Positions 18,195 to 27,453 are shown, numbered from the stretch's first letter. The stretch is 64,000 nucleotides of DNA from AWTP1-13 sp963840445 (GCA_963840445.1 CAWIZC010000006.1:62001-126000), one strand, 5' to 3'. Notes: generated from the letters alone by a model not told the origin. Numbers and translations: made by a program.

Positions 18195-18257
18195 GATCTC
18201 GCCCGTGATGGGCCCGAACATGTCGGCGTAGGCGCTGCGCAAGATCCTGGTCGGCAT
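18195..18257 (-). pseudogene. Truncated ureC 5' remnant
   Basis: The minus-strand reading MPTRILRSAYADMFGPITGE is a second copy of the UreC N terminus (compare MPTKISRAAYADMFGPTVGD at 17594). It diverges after about 20 codons. It lies 663 bp upstream of the functional start and directly upstream of the inserted gene at 17626-18168. Confidence 0.85.
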
Positions 18258-18315
18258 CTGCTTCCCTCTGGACTGCGAAGCCTAAATCGTAGCCACTTCC
18301 GCTGCACCCTCAAAG

Positions 18316-18348
18316 CAAAACGCCCCGACCTTACGGTCGAGGCGCTTT
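18316..18348 (-). terminator. Rho-independent terminator after DUF1150 gene
   Basis: On the minus strand: CGCCTCGACC, loop GTAA, GGTCGGGGCG, then TTTTG. A ten-pair stem (one G-U) followed by a T run, placed about 55 bp after the stop of the DUF1150 gene. Confidence 0.8.
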
Positions 18349-18401
18349 GTGCGTCTCACTTGCGCAATTGGCGGGCGCTCGCCCGAGGCAACTGCACGAA
18401 T

Positions 18402-18704
18402 TCAGTGCAGGCTGGCGATCTCCAGCTCGTCGCCCATCGCATGCCCTACCGCCGCCTGGCGGCTATCGGTCAGCGCCAGCGGTGTTCCGTCCGCAGCGTG
18501 CAGCGCGAACAGGTTGATGCCTTGCGGCAGGCCTTCGATGGCCGGAAACATCTCCTTGGCCTCGTCGGGCGTCATAATCTTGATGTAGGCGACCTTGCCG
18601 CCGCCCAGCCTAGCCAGCTCGCTCATGCTCATCACGGACGGCACCGGCAGCGCCTCGGCCTTGCGGCGACCCTGCCTGACAGCCTTCGTATTCTTGTTCT
18701 CCAC
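18402..18704 (-). CDS. DUF1150 family protein
   Basis: A 100-residue DUF1150 protein. The family core is visible: ELARLGGGKVAYIKIMTPDE, FPAIEGLPQGINLFALHAAD and GTPLALTDSRQAAVGHAMGD, ending IASLH. The start is taken as GTG 18704, which has AGAGGAG 9 nt upstream; an in-frame ATG at 18728 lacks such a site. The gene follows an hsp20 gene on the same strand, a pairing that is conserved in alphaproteobacteria. A heat-shock-related role is inferred from that pairing only. A terminator follows at 18316-18348. Confidence 0.88.
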   Translation of the reverse strand: MENKNTKAVRQGRRKAEALPVPSVMSMSELARLGGGKVAYIKIMTPDEAKEMFPAIEGLPQGINLFALHAADGTPLALTDSRQAAVGHAMGDELEIASLH

Positions 18705-18833
18705 GTCGGCTACTCCTCTGCTTGGCACATTATGCCTGCGGGAGAGGCCCTGCGCTTGTGGCGCGTTGCCCCATGCGTGGTGCCATATTCACGCGATTCG
18801 ATCCCGAACAGTGTGGCCTGAAAAACTCTGAAC

Positions 18834-19274
18834 TCAACCGATCTCAATCCTGCGAACCAAGCGACCCGGCTCACGCCGGACCAGATCCACACTCAGCAAC
18901 CCACTGCTGAGATCGGCGGACTTCACTTCGATACCGTCAGCCAGTACGAACGTGCGGCTGAACTGCCGGGCGGCTATCCCGCGATGAATGTATTCGCGCG
19001 TCTTATCGTCCTCCTGGCGACCTCGGATGGTCAGCTGATTATCCTCCAGGACGATCTCGAGCTGATCGCGCTGGAAGCCAGCTACCGCCAGGGTAATGCG
19101 CAGCCGCTCGGCTTGTTCCGGCTCAGCTTCACCATTGCCCGATTGGACAGGCGGGACGCGCTCAATGTTGTAGGGAGGGTAGCCGTCGCCGCCTTTGCCT
19201 ACGCGGTCGATCAGCCGCTCCATTTCTTCAAAGCCCAGCAGAAGAGGGCTTGAGAGCAGAGACATACGAGTCAT
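18834..19274 (-). CDS. Small heat-shock protein Hsp20
   Basis: A 146-residue alpha-crystallin-family chaperone that holds unfolding proteins. The N-terminal arm contains PLLLGFEEMERLIDRV and PPYNIERV. The crystallin core follows (LRITLAVAGFQRDQLEIVLE, LTIRGRQED, EYIHRGIAARQFSRTFVLAD), with GLLSVDLVR in place of the usual GxLxI motif. The start ATG 19274 has AAGGAGG 8 nt upstream. A likely RpoH promoter lies about 100 bp upstream. The DUF1150 gene is next on the same strand. Confidence 0.95.
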   Translation of the reverse strand: MTRMSLLSSPLLLGFEEMERLIDRVGKGGDGYPPYNIERVPPVQSGNGEAEPEQAERLRITLAVAGFQRDQLEIVLEDNQLTIRGRQEDDKTREYIHRGIAARQFSRTFVLADGIEVKSADLSSGLLSVDLVRREPGRLVRRIEIG

Positions 19275-19374
19275 TGCAAAGCCCTCCTTGAGCGGCCTTG
19301 ACCATTGAACATTAGGCGGAACCGTTCCGGCCTCCGCATTCCAGCCCCGGCGTGGGCACTGGTTGTGTTCGTGC

Positions 19375-19407
19375 CAAAGATATGGTGTTCACGAACGGCA
19401 CTTCAAG
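19375..19407 (-). promoter_or_regulatory. Candidate RpoH (sigma-32) heat-shock promoter
   Basis: Reading the minus strand, CTTG is followed after 19 nt by CATATCTTTG. The alphaproteobacterial RpoH consensus is CTTG, 17-18 nt, CYTATNTNNG, so only the spacing and the Y position differ. It lies about 100 bp upstream of hsp20. Confidence 0.6.
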
Positions 19408-19430
19408 CACCGGTGTCGGTTCGGGGATCC

Positions 19431-20180
19431 ATGGACGAAAATCTGTTGCAGTGGCACACCTTGGCCTTCCTGCTGGCCGGTGCGCTGGCCGGTGGCTTCG
19501 TAAATGGCCTGACCGGCTTTGGGACGGGCCTGACCGCGCTGCCGCTCTGGCTGCAGGCGCTGGAGCCGGTGGTGGCCGCACAGCTCGCCTCCGCGGCCTC
19601 CATCGTCGGGCACGCCACAGCCATCCCCGGCATCTGGAAGCGGGTCGACTGGAGGCGCCTTGCACCCTTGCTGGCAGGCGGATTGCTCGGTGTGCCGATC
19701 GGCAGCTGGCTGCTGCCGCACGTGCCGCTGGCCGCGTTCAAGTTGGCTGTCGGGACGGTGCTGATCGGCTACAGCACATTCATGCTGATTGCCGCCGGGC
19801 GCGTGAGGCTCGATACCGGAGGCCGGACCGCCGAGGGCTTGGTTGGCTTGGCATCCGGCGTTCTCGGCGGCATGGCCGGCTTGTCCGGCGCCCTGCCCAC
19901 CGTCTGGGCGGCGTTGCGGGGCTGGCCCAAGGAGGAGCGCCGCATAGCCTTCCAGGCTTTCAACACAACCATCCTGTCGGCCATGCTGGTGGCGACCGCC
20001 GTGCAAGGCCTGATCGGCAAGCGCCTGCTGCTGGCGCTGGCGCTGTCGATGCCGGCCACGGTGATCGGCGGTCGGCTCGGCGCCTGGCTCTATCACCGCC
20101 TGGATGACCGCCGCTTCGACCGCATCGTCCTCGCCCTGCTGTTGATCTCGGGGCTGGTGCTGGCCTGGTCGAACCTCTGA
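19431..20180 (+). CDS. TSUP (TauE/SafE) family permease
   Basis: A 249-residue inner-membrane protein of the TauE/SafE family, which moves sulfite, sulfonates or other small anions. Two homologous halves are visible, each starting with the glycine-rich family signature: ALAGGFVNGLTGFGTGLTAL near residue 20 and SGVLGGMAGLSGALPTVWAA near residue 145. About eight hydrophobic helices are present. The start MDENLLQWHTL at 19431 is chosen because upstream sequence is promoter-like and encodes no signal. It is divergent from hsp20. The substrate cannot be told. Confidence 0.9.
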   Translation: MDENLLQWHTLAFLLAGALAGGFVNGLTGFGTGLTALPLWLQALEPVVAAQLASAASIVGHATAIPGIWKRVDWRRLAPLLAGGLLGVPIGSWLLPHVPLAAFKLAVGTVLIGYSTFMLIAAGRVRLDTGGRTAEGLVGLASGVLGGMAGLSGALPTVWAALRGWPKEERRIAFQAFNTTILSAMLVATAVQGLIGKRLLLALALSMPATVIGGRLGAWLYHRLDDRRFDRIVLALLLISGLVLAWSNL

Positions 20181-20273
20181 GACCTTGTCATACTAATGCA
20201 CGATTGGGACGTCAGATCATCGTGCGGCCGACGCGAGCTGCGCCAGCCGGTCTGACGAGGGGGAGAAGATCTG

Positions 20274-20927
20274 ATGCCAAGATTAAGTCTGCGTATTGCC
20301 TTGCTGGGTCTGGGCGTGCTGCCCGCCTTCGCACTCCTGCCGGCGCGTGTCGTTGCGCAGGACAAGCCCGCCACCACCGTGCAGGAGACCGAGACCGAGA
20401 AGAAGGAGCGCGAGAGCCGGCGGGCCTGCGCGGTGGCCTTGTGCTCGACCCTGCACAACCACAAGCCCGACACCGGCGACATTACCTGCAGCGTGCGCAA
20501 GACCTGGTACAAGGAGCACTTGAGCAAGGTCCTCTCCAAGGGCGGTCTATCCTGGCCGTGGGGCAACGCGCATTGCACCACCGACCTCAAATTCGATCGC
20601 GCCACGCTGGTCAAGGCCATGTCGGAGAAGGACTACGAGGCACAGTTTCCTCAGCATGAGGTGGCCTGCGAGCTGGATCGCGAGGCCGAGAAGTATCAGG
20701 TCAAGCTGCAGATCCAGCCCAAGGTCACCTTCTCGGGCGGAAAGGCCGTGAAAGCCAACATGAACTGGGGCAAGATCGAAGCGCCGACGCTCGCCAAGAG
20801 TGCACTATGGTCGGCGACGGCCGCCGACAACACCTTCGGCGTGTTGCAGGGCACGGTGGTGGAAGACATCAACGATTTCATCCAGAACAAGTGCGCGGAT
20901 GTGAAGGAGGAGTGGCAGGGCAAGTAG
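20274..20927 (+). CDS. Secreted protein of unknown function with conserved cysteines
   Basis: A 217-residue product with a Sec signal peptide (ALLGLGVLPAFALLPARVVAQ) and a charged region (QETETEKKERESRR). The folded part holds six cysteines (RRACAVALCSTLHNHKP, DITCSV, AHCTTDLKFD, EVACELDREA, QNKCADV). The ATG at 20274 has GAGGGGGAG upstream. I do not recognise a domain. The pairing of cysteines suggests a periplasmic disulfide-bonded protein. It lies between a TSUP permease and another unknown gene on the same strand. Confidence 0.7.
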   Translation: MPRLSLRIALLGLGVLPAFALLPARVVAQDKPATTVQETETEKKERESRRACAVALCSTLHNHKPDTGDITCSVRKTWYKEHLSKVLSKGGLSWPWGNAHCTTDLKFDRATLVKAMSEKDYEAQFPQHEVACELDREAEKYQVKLQIQPKVTFSGGKAVKANMNWGKIEAPTLAKSALWSATAADNTFGVLQGTVVEDINDFIQNKCADVKEEWQGK

Positions 20928-21014
20928 CGCCCGCCGCGTGCGGGGCATATGATGCCTGTGCCCCGCCGTGCCTCATGGGCGATGTTGCCGCGCGGCATGG
21001 TTGAAGCGACGGCT

Positions 21015-22100
21015 ATGACGAACACCCTAGTCCTGATCGCCAGCGGCATCCTGATCGGTGCGGGCATCAGCGTCATCTGGCTCGATGTGCTGCGCAATCG
21101 CCGCAAGCTCACGTTCGTGCTGCGGCGCGATCTGCCGGCGGCCGAAGGTGCGCGCAACGACGATGTCGAGATCACCATCTCGCGCAACCAGAATGGTGCG
21201 TCCGCCGGCTACGCGGATCTGATGTCGCTGGTGTCGGCCGGCGAGCCGCCCTCCGAGAAACGCGAGGTCAAGACGGACGCACAGTCCGAGCCGCGGCTGG
21301 CCGCCGTAGAGCAGCAATGGGCCGACCTACAGCCGGTGATCATCGCCGGCGTCACGCAGGTCAACACGGTGCTGTCCGCGGCCATCCTCACCCTCGGCAC
21401 GCAGGGCAAACCCTCCTGGAGCTACAAGAACCGGGGCTACGGCGCTTATCGCCGGCTGCTGCTTGGCGAGGAAAGTCTGGGTTGGGTGCGCATCGAGCTG
21501 TCTCCCGACGGCATGCTGACAGTCACGCTGAAGACGCACAAGGACGCCTTATCGGCCATCAATGGCACGGCCAGTGCGCCGGCTTCCGGCATCACGGCGA
21601 CGGCGATCGCCGATCTGCTGTCCGGATGCCTGAAGCCCGCGGCGGCCAGTGCCGCGCATGTCACCAGCACCGGCGAAGTGCGCGCCGCCATACCCGATGA
21701 GCCACCGTCGCGGGATGTCGACGCGCTCCTGGCGGCCGCGCTCAAGGCTGCCAACGGCGCGCTGGCCCCAACGGGAGCCCTACTGCAGGCGCTCGCGCCT
21801 GCCGCCTGGGACCCGCTGTTGCGCCGCCATCGCATGACGCTGAGCGTCGAGGTCGACTCCGCGGAAGTGGCGCGCATGCAGATCGAGCGTCTGCCGCACG
21901 AGGTGGAAGTGGCCGTCGGCGTGCGCGACGCGCAGATGATCGGCCTTGGCCGCCGCCGCCGCATCCCCATCGAAGGCATGACGATCCATTCGCTGGCGGA
22001 ACTGATCGCCGGCTGCGCGTGGCCGGCCATCGCCCGCTTCAAGGATGTGCGGGACGATCTTGCCCTTCAGCGCGTGCCCTTCTTGCCGAGCAGGGACTGA
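21015..22100 (+). CDS. Membrane-anchored protein of unknown function
   Basis: A 361-residue protein that begins with one hydrophobic helix (TLVLIASGILIGAGISVIWL), followed by a soluble part of alpha/beta character with no recognised motif. Distinctive segments are FVLRRDLPAAEGARNDDVEI, VIIAGVTQVNTVLSAAILTL and MTIHSLAELIAGCAWPAIAR. The first ATG that gives the helix at the N terminus is 21015; 20949 and 20999 are alternatives. The 3' end overlaps the convergent glycosyltransferase by 34 bp. It is most likely anchored to the inner membrane, with the bulk side uncertain. Confidence 0.65.
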   Translation: MTNTLVLIASGILIGAGISVIWLDVLRNRRKLTFVLRRDLPAAEGARNDDVEITISRNQNGASAGYADLMSLVSAGEPPSEKREVKTDAQSEPRLAAVEQQWADLQPVIIAGVTQVNTVLSAAILTLGTQGKPSWSYKNRGYGAYRRLLLGEESLGWVRIELSPDGMLTVTLKTHKDALSAINGTASAPASGITATAIADLLSGCLKPAAASAAHVTSTGEVRAAIPDEPPSRDVDALLAAALKAANGALAPTGALLQALAPAAWDPLLRRHRMTLSVEVDSAEVARMQIERLPHEVEVAVGVRDAQMIGLGRRRRIPIEGMTIHSLAELIAGCAWPAIARFKDVRDDLALQRVPFLPSRD

Positions 22101-23279
22101 TAGGCCGCCCGCAACGCCTCGCGCATGTGCGCATGCGTATAGCCCTGCAGCATGCGCAGGCGCGCCGCCTCGCCCATCCGCTCGCGCAGGTCGGCGTCGC
22201 GCGCCAGGTGCTGCAGCGCATCGGCGAGCGCCGCCGGGTCGCCGGGCGGCACGACAAGCCCCTCGACGCCGTTGCGCACGAAGTCGCGCGCGCCTGGCAC
22301 GTCCGTCACCAGCAGCGGGCGGGCGCAGGCGGCAGCCTCCAGCAGCGCCGTCGGCATACCCCCACCGTGTCGCGCGGGCAGCACGCAGATGTCGGCGCGC
22401 CGCCACAGGTCGCGCGCGTCGGCGACTTCGCGCCGCCACGTGCCGCCGCTGCGCTCTGCCCAGGCCGCGAGCGACGGCACGTCGATCGCATCCGGATCGC
22501 CAGGCTCGCTCTCCCCGCACAACTCGACCGCCAGCGCCGTCCCGCGCCCCGCCACACGGTCGCAGGCCTGCATCAGCACATCGACGCCGTTGCCCTTCGT
22601 CATGCTCCCGACAAAGGCCACAACCGGCGTGGCATTGCCGGCCGGCGGCAACGCAACAAATTCCTGCGGGTCGATACCCGCTCCTCCCAGGATGGCAAAG
22701 CGCGGCCCGGGGTCCACGCCGTCCGCGCGCAGCTGGGCCAAGTCGCTCGGCGTCTCGACCAGCAGATACGACGCCGCATCGCGCAGCATGGACGCGGCGA
22801 GCCGCAGCGCCGCGTTGCGCGCGATGCGCGACAGGCGGCCCGTGACGATGCCGAGCGGGCCGGGCCCCGTGACGTGCAGCACAACGTGAGGGCCGCCGCT
22901 GCAGCCGCAGCGCAAGCCCGCCCATCACGATCGACCGCGAGCCTACCAGGTGCACCACCTCGGGCTCCTCGGCCTCGATGATGCGCGCCAGCTGCCAGAC
23001 GGACGCAGCGGTGTCCGCCGGATTGGCCGAAAGGCGGCGATCACCGAAATCGATGGTTCGCGCTCCCAGCGCCTCGATTTCATCGAGCCGGCCGGACGAG
23101 CGCGTGACGACGACCAACTCGCGGGCGCACGCGCCGAGCACCTGCAGCACCGGCTTGAAACTGGATAGCGCGATGGCATCCGTACCGACGAACAGCAATA
23201 TCTTCTGGCAAAGCGGCGGGATCGGCTCCTCGCCGGCCGCTGAGCTTTCCTCGGAATCTTGCCCGCCCTGGCTTGTCAT
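22067..23279 (-). CDS. Glycosyltransferase family 4 (one frame change)
   Basis: A GT-B fold glycosyltransferase. The N-terminal half (ILLFVGTDAIALSSFKPVLQ, EVVHLVGSRSIVMGGLALRL) is in one frame. After about 22892 the protein continues in another frame as HVVLHVTGPGPLG, VAFVGSMTKGNGVDVLMQAC, DICVLPARHGGGMPTALLEA and GLVVPPGDPAALADALQHLA. The last two are the family-4 donor-sugar motifs, including a EAAACARPL block after the ExxxxxG-like region. Total length is about 400 residues. The start is uncertain: ATG 23279 or an in-frame ATG at 23387. It could add sugar to a surface polysaccharide; donor and acceptor are unknown. Confidence 0.8.
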
Positions 23280-23479
23280 GCTTCCCGCACACGGGGCCAA
23301 GTTCACCTGCGCGTCATCCTTCCTAACACGGAAGGTGCGGCCTGCCAGCGGCACGCCTATCCTTGTCCCCGCTTCTCCCAGGTGCATGGTTGCGTCAGCG
23401 CGGTCTCGCGCGAAGGGAGTAAACTATGCCACAGCCGGCGGCGATTGACCCATCTGGGCAAGGCACCTAGCATTTGCGC

Positions 23480-23944
23480 ATGGGTAGCAAGCGGCCGCAT
23501 CGAGTCATGGTCGCCTGGCTGGTTGCGCTCACGTTGCTGAGCAACATACTGGCCGGCGCGCTCTATCTGTCGCCCGCGTCCGCCAAGGCCGGCAAGCTGG
23601 TCGATGCGGTGCTCGGCACGCTCGTGATCTGCAATGGCGCCGGCGGCGCAACGGACCACGGCGACGGTGCGCCGCGCCCCTCCTCGGAGCATTGCAAGCT
23701 CTGCCCGCTGCTGGCCAGTTTCGCGCTGCTCGCCACGCTGACGCTGATCCTGCTCACCTTCCCCGTGCTGCCGGCCTTCAGGCCGCCGGCCGCCCTAGTG
23801 CGAACGCTCGCCGATCATTTGAGCCTCGGCGGCATCCATAGCCGCGGACCTCCACTCTCGCGCCGCCTGAAAGCCTTGCATTTCAAAGCCTGCACAAGCG
23901 ACCGGGAGGCCCCGGCGCGCAACATTGCATCAAGTGGAGCGTAA
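23480..23944 (+). CDS. DUF2946-like membrane protein (copper-associated context)
   Basis: A 154-residue protein with an N-terminal hydrophobic helix (VMVAWLVALTLLSNILAGAL), a second helix (LASFALLATLTLILLTFPVL) and a central HCKLCPL motif, the pattern of DUF2946-type proteins found next to copper genes. ATG 23480 is preferred over TTG 23474. It is the first of three plus-strand genes with close spacing (4 bp to the next), followed by an outer-membrane protein and a PCuAC-like protein. The function is probably metal-related but not proven. Confidence 0.6.
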   Translation: MGSKRPHRVMVAWLVALTLLSNILAGALYLSPASAKAGKLVDAVLGTLVICNGAGGATDHGDGAPRPSSEHCKLCPLLASFALLATLTLILLTFPVLPAFRPPAALVRTLADHLSLGGIHSRGPPLSRRLKALHFKACTSDREAPARNIASSGA

Positions 23945-23947
23945 TCC

Positions 23948-25027
23948 ATGTATCGCGTGTCCCTAGCCGGCGCGGCGGCAGCGCTGGCGTTGCTGTCCAG
24001 CGCACCCGCCTATGCGCATCATCCTTCCGGCGTGTCATCCACGGGTGGCGCCGGTGCCATCAACACCATCTCGGCCACCACCCTCGATCAGGGCCAAGGC
24101 GCCGCGGCGATCTTCTTTGAGATCGTCAAGATGAACCCGTTCAGCGACGCAGACCTGACCGCGCCCGGCACGCATCATCCGCACAGCCTGGATGCGATCC
24201 TGGCGCCTTCGCTCGGTTACGCCTACGGGGTCACCAAGGACCTGACGGTCAGCTTCCGCCTGCCCTACCTGCAGCGCACCGACATCCGCGAGGGCCACAT
24301 CCACGGCGGCACGCCCCTGGTCGAGGATCTCGGCAATTCGAGCGGCATCGGCGACCTGACGCTGCTCAGCCAGTACCGCTTCTTCAACAATCGAGCGATG
24401 GGCCTGGAGGCTGCCGTTCTGCTCGGCGTCAAGGCGCCGACCGGCAAGACGGATAACCTGGCCGACACGGGCGAGCGCCTCGAGGCCGAGTTCCAACCCG
24501 GCAGCGGCTCATGGGACGGCCTGTTCGGCCTCGCCGTCACAAAGCGGTTCGGCGCCTGGGCGCTCGATTCCAACGTGCTCTACGTGCTGGCGACCACTGG
24601 CGCGCAGCAGACCGATCTCGGCGACCGCTTCCAGTACAATGCGGCCATCTCCTACCGCCTGGCCGGCGGCTTCGGCAGCAGCGGCGCGATGCACCTCGGC
24701 GCCATGCCGGAGCCTATGTACCACGGCGGTCCCGGCAGCCACGGCAAGAGCGCAGGCCACACGCACGATGAGCCGCCGGCGCCGCGCGGGCCCACACTCG
24801 ATCTGGTGCTCGAGCTGAACGGAGAGTGGCACGATCACCAGACGGTGGCGGGCGTCAAGGACCCCAACAGCGGCGGCAACACTGTGTATTTGTCACCCGG
24901 CCTGCGCCTCTCCAGCGGACCGATGTCGGCCTTCGCATCGGTCGGCATCCCGGTCGTCAGCCAGATGAACGGCTACCAGGTGGAACCCGACTGGCGGCTG
25001 ATGACCGGCGTGTCGGTCGCCTACTGA
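23948..25027 (+). CDS. Outer-membrane beta-barrel protein, transporter-like
   Basis: A 359-residue protein with a Sec signal peptide (AAAALALLSSAPAYAHH). A long series of alternating beta strands typical of an outer-membrane barrel follows (VTKDLTVSFRLPYLQ, GIGDLTLLSQYRFFNNRA, GLFGLAVTKRFGAWAL, TVYLSPGLRLSSGPMSAFAS). A histidine-rich loop (HGGPGSHGKSAGHTHDEPP) could bind metal. It resembles the PF13557-type putative barrel proteins. It starts 4 bp after the DUF2946-like gene, in the same copper-like group. Confidence 0.7.
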   Translation: MYRVSLAGAAAALALLSSAPAYAHHPSGVSSTGGAGAINTISATTLDQGQGAAAIFFEIVKMNPFSDADLTAPGTHHPHSLDAILAPSLGYAYGVTKDLTVSFRLPYLQRTDIREGHIHGGTPLVEDLGNSSGIGDLTLLSQYRFFNNRAMGLEAAVLLGVKAPTGKTDNLADTGERLEAEFQPGSGSWDGLFGLAVTKRFGAWALDSNVLYVLATTGAQQTDLGDRFQYNAAISYRLAGGFGSSGAMHLGAMPEPMYHGGPGSHGKSAGHTHDEPPAPRGPTLDLVLELNGEWHDHQTVAGVKDPNSGGNTVYLSPGLRLSSGPMSAFASVGIPVVSQMNGYQVEPDWRLMTGVSVAY

Positions 25028-25102
25028 AACAATGATTCGCGCAGGGCGCCGGTCGCTTGTGCACCGGCCCTGCCATCCCCCTTTCACCCAACGAGACAAC
25101 CC

Positions 25103-25555
25103 ATGACCCGACTGCTTGCCATTTTGCTGCTGCTGGCCGCAGCCTTGCTCTCACCATCGACGGCTTCCGCACACAGCCACAAGAAGGGAGGGCTGGAGAT
25201 CGTCCATCCCTGGACGCGGGCGACGGCCGATAAATCCGACACCACCGTGCTGGTGTCGATGACCATCAAGAACCGCAGCGGCGCCACCGAACGCCTGCTG
25301 CGCGCCAGCACCCCCCTGGCCGCCGGCGTGGCCATTCGTCAGCCCGGCAACCCCAATGCTCTGGCGGCGATCGTGATCGGTTCAGGCAAGGATGTCGACC
25401 TCAAGCGCGACGGCCCGCATCTGGAGCTGACCGGCTTCAAGAAGCAGCTCGACGCCTACGAGAGCTTCGCCATGACGCTGGTGTTCGAGAAGGCCGGCAG
25501 CGTCGTGGTCGAGGTGATGGTGGAAGAAGCCGAAGCGGAGCCGAAGGCGCATTGA
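25103..25555 (+). CDS. PCuAC-like copper-chaperone fold protein with altered ligands
   Basis: A 150-residue periplasmic protein with signal peptide (LLAILLLLAAALLSPSTASA) and a PCu(A)C cupredoxin-like domain (IVHPWTRATADKSDTTVLVS, MTIKNRSGATERLLRASTPL). Normal PCuAC proteins bind Cu(I) with HEM and HLMLM-type ligands. Here those sites read AIR and HLELTGF, so the methionines and one histidine are gone. It could be a divergent paralogue with a different metal or a structural role. It is the third gene of the DUF2946-like/barrel/PCuAC group and ends Glu-rich. Confidence 0.7.
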   Translation: MTRLLAILLLLAAALLSPSTASAHSHKKGGLEIVHPWTRATADKSDTTVLVSMTIKNRSGATERLLRASTPLAAGVAIRQPGNPNALAAIVIGSGKDVDLKRDGPHLELTGFKKQLDAYESFAMTLVFEKAGSVVVEVMVEEAEAEPKAH

Positions 25556-25587
25556 GGCGCCCGCGCCGCCGGCGCATCGGTGCACGA

Positions 25588-26394
25588 CTATGGCTTGGGG
25601 TGTTGCGACGGCTTGGCGAACAGGCCGACGGCGATGACGCGAGCGACGTACTGCGCCATGCAGTTGTAGGCGGATTCCGTCGAGCCGAAGTCGGCGGGAT
25701 CAGGACGGCCGTTCTCGCGCAGTGTGCGCGCGATCACCTCCATCGCCTCGTAGCGGCCGACGCGCGGCACGTTTTCGGCATTGGTGATGTGCTGCAGGCT
25801 GGCGCGTATGGCCTGGTAGTGCGGATCCTTCACCAGGTTCTTCATGTAGTGCAGGCCGACCAGGATGACGTCGACGTTGTGCTCCTTGAGCCAGCGCACC
25901 ATTTCGCCGACCGTCTCCTGGAACTCCTCGACCGGCACTTGCGCGAACGCATCGTTGGTGCCGACCTGCCACAGCACAAGGTCGGGCTGGTTGAGAGCGA
26001 CCTCGACCTTGAGGCGCTTGGCTGCATCGGCGGCGAGTTCGCCCGACACACCGCGATTGATGATCTCCACGTCGAGGCCGGCGATCATGCGCTCGAGCAA
26101 CTGCTCGAGCAGCGGCTGGCTGCCTTCTCCAGTGCTGCCCACAAGCGACGCCGACGATGCGCCGATGGCCAGGATTTTCACTTTCTTGTCTTTCGCCAGG
26201 GCCCGAGCACTGTTGAGCAGCGGCATTGCGCCGGCATTGGCCTCGCCGCATTCCTTGGCGAGCGGCGCAAGGTCTGGCTGACGCTGTCCCGTGGTAGCCT
26301 GGGCCCAGGCAGCACACGACAGCGCCGCGCCGAACACCAACGCGACGACCGCCGCGGTCGCATGCGTCAACCGCTTGCTGGCTGCTGTCGCCAT
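25588..26394 (-). CDS. SGNH/GDSL hydrolase-like secreted protein
   Basis: A 268-residue protein with a signal peptide (ATAAVVALVFGAALSCAAWA) and an SGNH hydrolase fold. Block I reads VKILAIGASSASLVGSTGEG, where the nucleophile Ser is expected in the GxS position. The oxyanion Gly/Asn region is VEIINRGVSGELAADAAKRL, and WQVGTNDAF holds the block III G-x-N-D. The catalytic His region is near the C terminus. The start overlaps the end of opgC by 28 bp. OpgC and SGNH hydrolases are often found together, for acyl transfer and removal on glucans. Confidence 0.78.
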   Translation of the reverse strand: MATAASKRLTHATAAVVALVFGAALSCAAWAQATTGQRQPDLAPLAKECGEANAGAMPLLNSARALAKDKKVKILAIGASSASLVGSTGEGSQPLLEQLLERMIAGLDVEIINRGVSGELAADAAKRLKVEVALNQPDLVLWQVGTNDAFAQVPVEEFQETVGEMVRWLKEHNVDVILVGLHYMKNLVKDPHYQAIRASLQHITNAENVPRVGRYEAMEVIARTLRENGRPDPADFGSTESAYNCMAQYVARVIAVGLFAKPSQHPKP

Positions 26395-27453
26395 TCAGAC
26401 ACCCAAGCTGTCAACCAAAGCAAGGCAATGCCGACAAGAACGAAAGCAGTATCGACTGCAATGGAGCCCGAGTAAAGATAACGAATAACCTGCCCAAGCA
26501 AGCTTAAGACCGACGCGACGCAAAATACATTAAGTGAGTTCCGCCCGAGCCCGGAAAGAAACGCCACGAGCCAAGGCACTGAGCGCTCGATGTAGGGATA
26601 GGTTGCTGAAACCACCGCGGCCAGCGCCAGAAACTGCAGCAGTCGCACCGGCGTAAGAAATGTCTTGCCGTTGAGAAACAGCAGCTTTGGCTCGGGGAAA
26701 ATAGTCGGATCCGGGAACAGACCGAAGATCACCACCAGCGCACCCAGCACAGTGACCGGCAGTGCAACAATCCGGATCACATCTATGTGGCGGTGCACAA
26801 ATCCGCCGATGCCCTCGGGGCGGGACAGAGCAAAGCCCAGCACAAAGAGGAATTGCCACGCTAACGGATTAAAGAACCACTGGCCAGGTACCGGCCAGGT
26901 CGGCACGGTGACCGGCACGATCAACGCCGCAAGGTAGATGGTGAGCGACAGCGGCACCAGCAAAGGGCCGGGCGAAGCGGTAGACGAGAGCGATCAGCGG
27001 CGCCGCCAGCATCAGCACGACGTATAGCGGCAGGATGTCGAAATAGCCGAGCTGGTGCGTGAGCAGTACCAAGCCGATGTGGGTAAGCGCCGGGTCCAGG
27101 AAGACGGCCGCCGCATTGTGCCATTCCAGGATCAGGGGATTTTCGAGCAGGAAAGCCGCCGACGCCAGGATGGCGATGGCGATGCTGCTGATCAGGATCT
27201 GCGCCGCGTAGATCTGGAAGGCCCGGCCACCCAGCCGGAACAGCAGGCGCGGCGTGCTTTTGGGTGCATCGCTGCCGCCGGCCAGGTAGCCGAGTGACCA
27301 GCCGGCCAGAAACACGAACAGTTCCGCGGAGTCCGAGAAGGACACGTTGCGATGCGTGAACCGCTCGTAATAGAGGCCCGGAACATGATTGATGAAGATC
27401 GAAACGAGCGCATATCCGCGCCAGAGGTCGACGGCGTTAGGAGTGCGTGGCAT
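26367..27453 (-). CDS. opgC: OpgC-family membrane acyltransferase (one frame change)
   Basis: OpgC-family proteins are multi-helix membrane proteins that succinylate osmoregulated periplasmic glucans. The first part, from ATG 27453, has the typical opening MPRTPNAVDLWRGYALVSIF, INHVPGLYYERFTHRN, SDSAELFVFLAGWSLGY. The frame changes near 26965 and continues with LTIYLAALIVP, GQWFFNPLAWQFLFVLGF and SLNVFCVASVLSLLGQVIRY. The combined protein is about 360 residues with roughly ten helices, as in the family. The break is a single frame change in a conserved protein, so an assembly indel is likely. Confidence 0.85.

Noticed and set aside
21780..23387. A 535-residue fused protein across the glycosyltransferase
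   Set aside because: Only its N-terminal part is real; after about 22892 the GT4 motifs are in the other frame, so the long frame is accidental.
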